64,000 bases of DNA from Hordeum vulgare subsp. vulgare (Eukaryota > Streptophyta > Magnoliopsida > Poales > Poaceae), in NCBI RefSeq assembly GCF_904849725.1, contig NC_058519.1:580436676-580500675 (forward strand), in the 5' to 3' direction. How positions within the stretch are numbered: position 1 is the first letter of the stretch; each line of letters opens with the position of its first letter. The position numbers were made by a program, and so were the translations under genes. This document shows, in pieces, positions 63,119-64,000 of this stretch. The notes beneath the pieces are model-generated. The model did not search any database and had not been told where the DNA came from. It was given only the letters and a program-made list of their open reading frames with translations.

Positions 63119-64000
63119 CTACAATGAATGCAAGATCATTATTATTTGTGTTAATTAAATTAACTGAATGTAAGTAAAAAAACAAGGACAAGATAGATGG
63201 TTGGCCATCGCATGGAAGAAGAAAGTAGTGCAAAGATCATTTAGTGTTAATTATACTGAAGTTAACAAAACAGCAAAAAACAACAGATGTATATAAGGTC
63301 GGAAGACAGATCACAAAGAACATTTGCTGTTTTCGATTATTGTTGAACAGTCTTATTATTTGTGTTAATTATACTGTCTTCACGTCTTACATAACATTTG
63401 CTGTTTTTTTTATTACGGATCACAAAGAACAACAATAAATGTAGTGGTAAAAAACAACACTTCTTCAAAAAAATAACAAACAACACTTTTTCTAAAAAGA
63501 ATAAAAAGCACTTGTTTCACGAACTACTAATAGTAATAATTATCATTCATAAACTAATCATGGACTAGCACGAAGTAGTGCAAAGGAGCAGAAAGTAAGA
63601 AATTGCTTGAACACATTTCAAATACCATTGTAGATGGAAACATTTACTATGAGTTGTAGTGCCATGTATGAAGTAGTGCTAACAGCAACATTTCAAATAT
63701 CATTGTAAAGTGGAGTAGAGTAGAGTGGATGAAAGTGGATTAGAGTACATTTCAAATATTATGGGCTTATTCTTCTTGTTCACTCAAATTCATATTCCCT
63801 TATCTTATTCAGAAAGCAGTATCAACGTGAAGTGTGTATACTACTACATAGAAATCTAACCTGGCTTGTTCTAATCCTTCTTCGAATTAGCATGTCTCTC
63901 GAAGGATCCAACTCCATAGACAGAGGCTGTTTATTTGGTTAATCAGGAACAAAAGGTTATAGATCTTCTTATACATATACATATACACTGGATAGGGGTA
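63119..64000. other. AT-rich flank, no gene recognised
   Basis: Upstream side of the Ulp1-type pseudogene. Short repeats of AAGTAGTGCAAAG (63223, 63573) and GAGTAGAGTAGAGTGGA (63714) occur. No promoter, frame or terminal repeat could be supported. Confidence 0.4.

Overview
The window looks like intergenic DNA from a large grass genome, most likely a Triticeae species (wheat or a relative). The reasons are the sea of nested LTR retrotransposons, the Athila-type LTRs beginning TGATACGTCTC or TGATACGTCC, a Maximus/SIRE-type Copia element, degenerate LINEs and a hAT deletion derivative. Only one ordinary host gene is convincing: a small membrane-anchored RING-H2 protein at 3357-3878 (+). Family and species statements are inferences from sequence character; no database was searched.

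Layout. 1-3000 is low-complexity repeat DNA without a gene. 3033-4113 holds the RING-H2 gene and an unexplained open frame behind it. 4780-5440 is a GTTGCAACAAAA-type repeat. From about 5452 to 53455 the window is one LINE on the minus strand (about 6 kb of its own sequence) split by three separate LTR-retrotransposon insertions, each bounded by an exact 5-bp target-site duplication: a Tat-lineage Gypsy at 6830-19590 (TSD GATAT), a non-autonomous Athila-like element at 21304-40337 (TSD AAGGG), and an Athila element on the minus strand at 43094-53262 (TSD GTTGG). The Athila-like element in turn carries a SIRE/Maximus-type Copia on the minus strand at 24750-36667 (TSD GCCCC). Beyond the nest come a plus-strand LINE relic (about 53463-55885) with a solo LTR inserted in it (55351-55842, TSD GTTAT), a 1029-bp hAT-type element with an 8-bp TSD (56177-57205), and a decayed multi-exon gene on the minus strand with a DUF1985-like region and a Ulp1-type cysteine-protease tail (59103-63118).

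Most notable pattern. Each of the three coding LTR elements carries an accessory ORF outside gag-pol, and each of these ORFs has what looks like its own promoter. In the Athila element, the sequence upstream of the 138-aa ORF contains a diverged copy of the LTR U3 module: a long inverted repeat built on GCCCACAAGCC/GGCTTGTGGGC followed 33-42 bp later by a TATA box. In the SIRE-type element, the 449-aa ORF is preceded by a TATA box and a cluster of GGACGTCC palindromes, the same two ingredients as its LTR promoter. In the Tat element, the accessory gene is antisense, spliced, has an upstream TATA-like box, and carries three long hairpins in one intron. This looks like repeated use of LTR-like internal promoters for accessory genes and is the best candidate here for something undescribed.

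Limits. All coordinates, hairpins and LTR comparisons were read by eye; lineage names rest on motif order and recognition.
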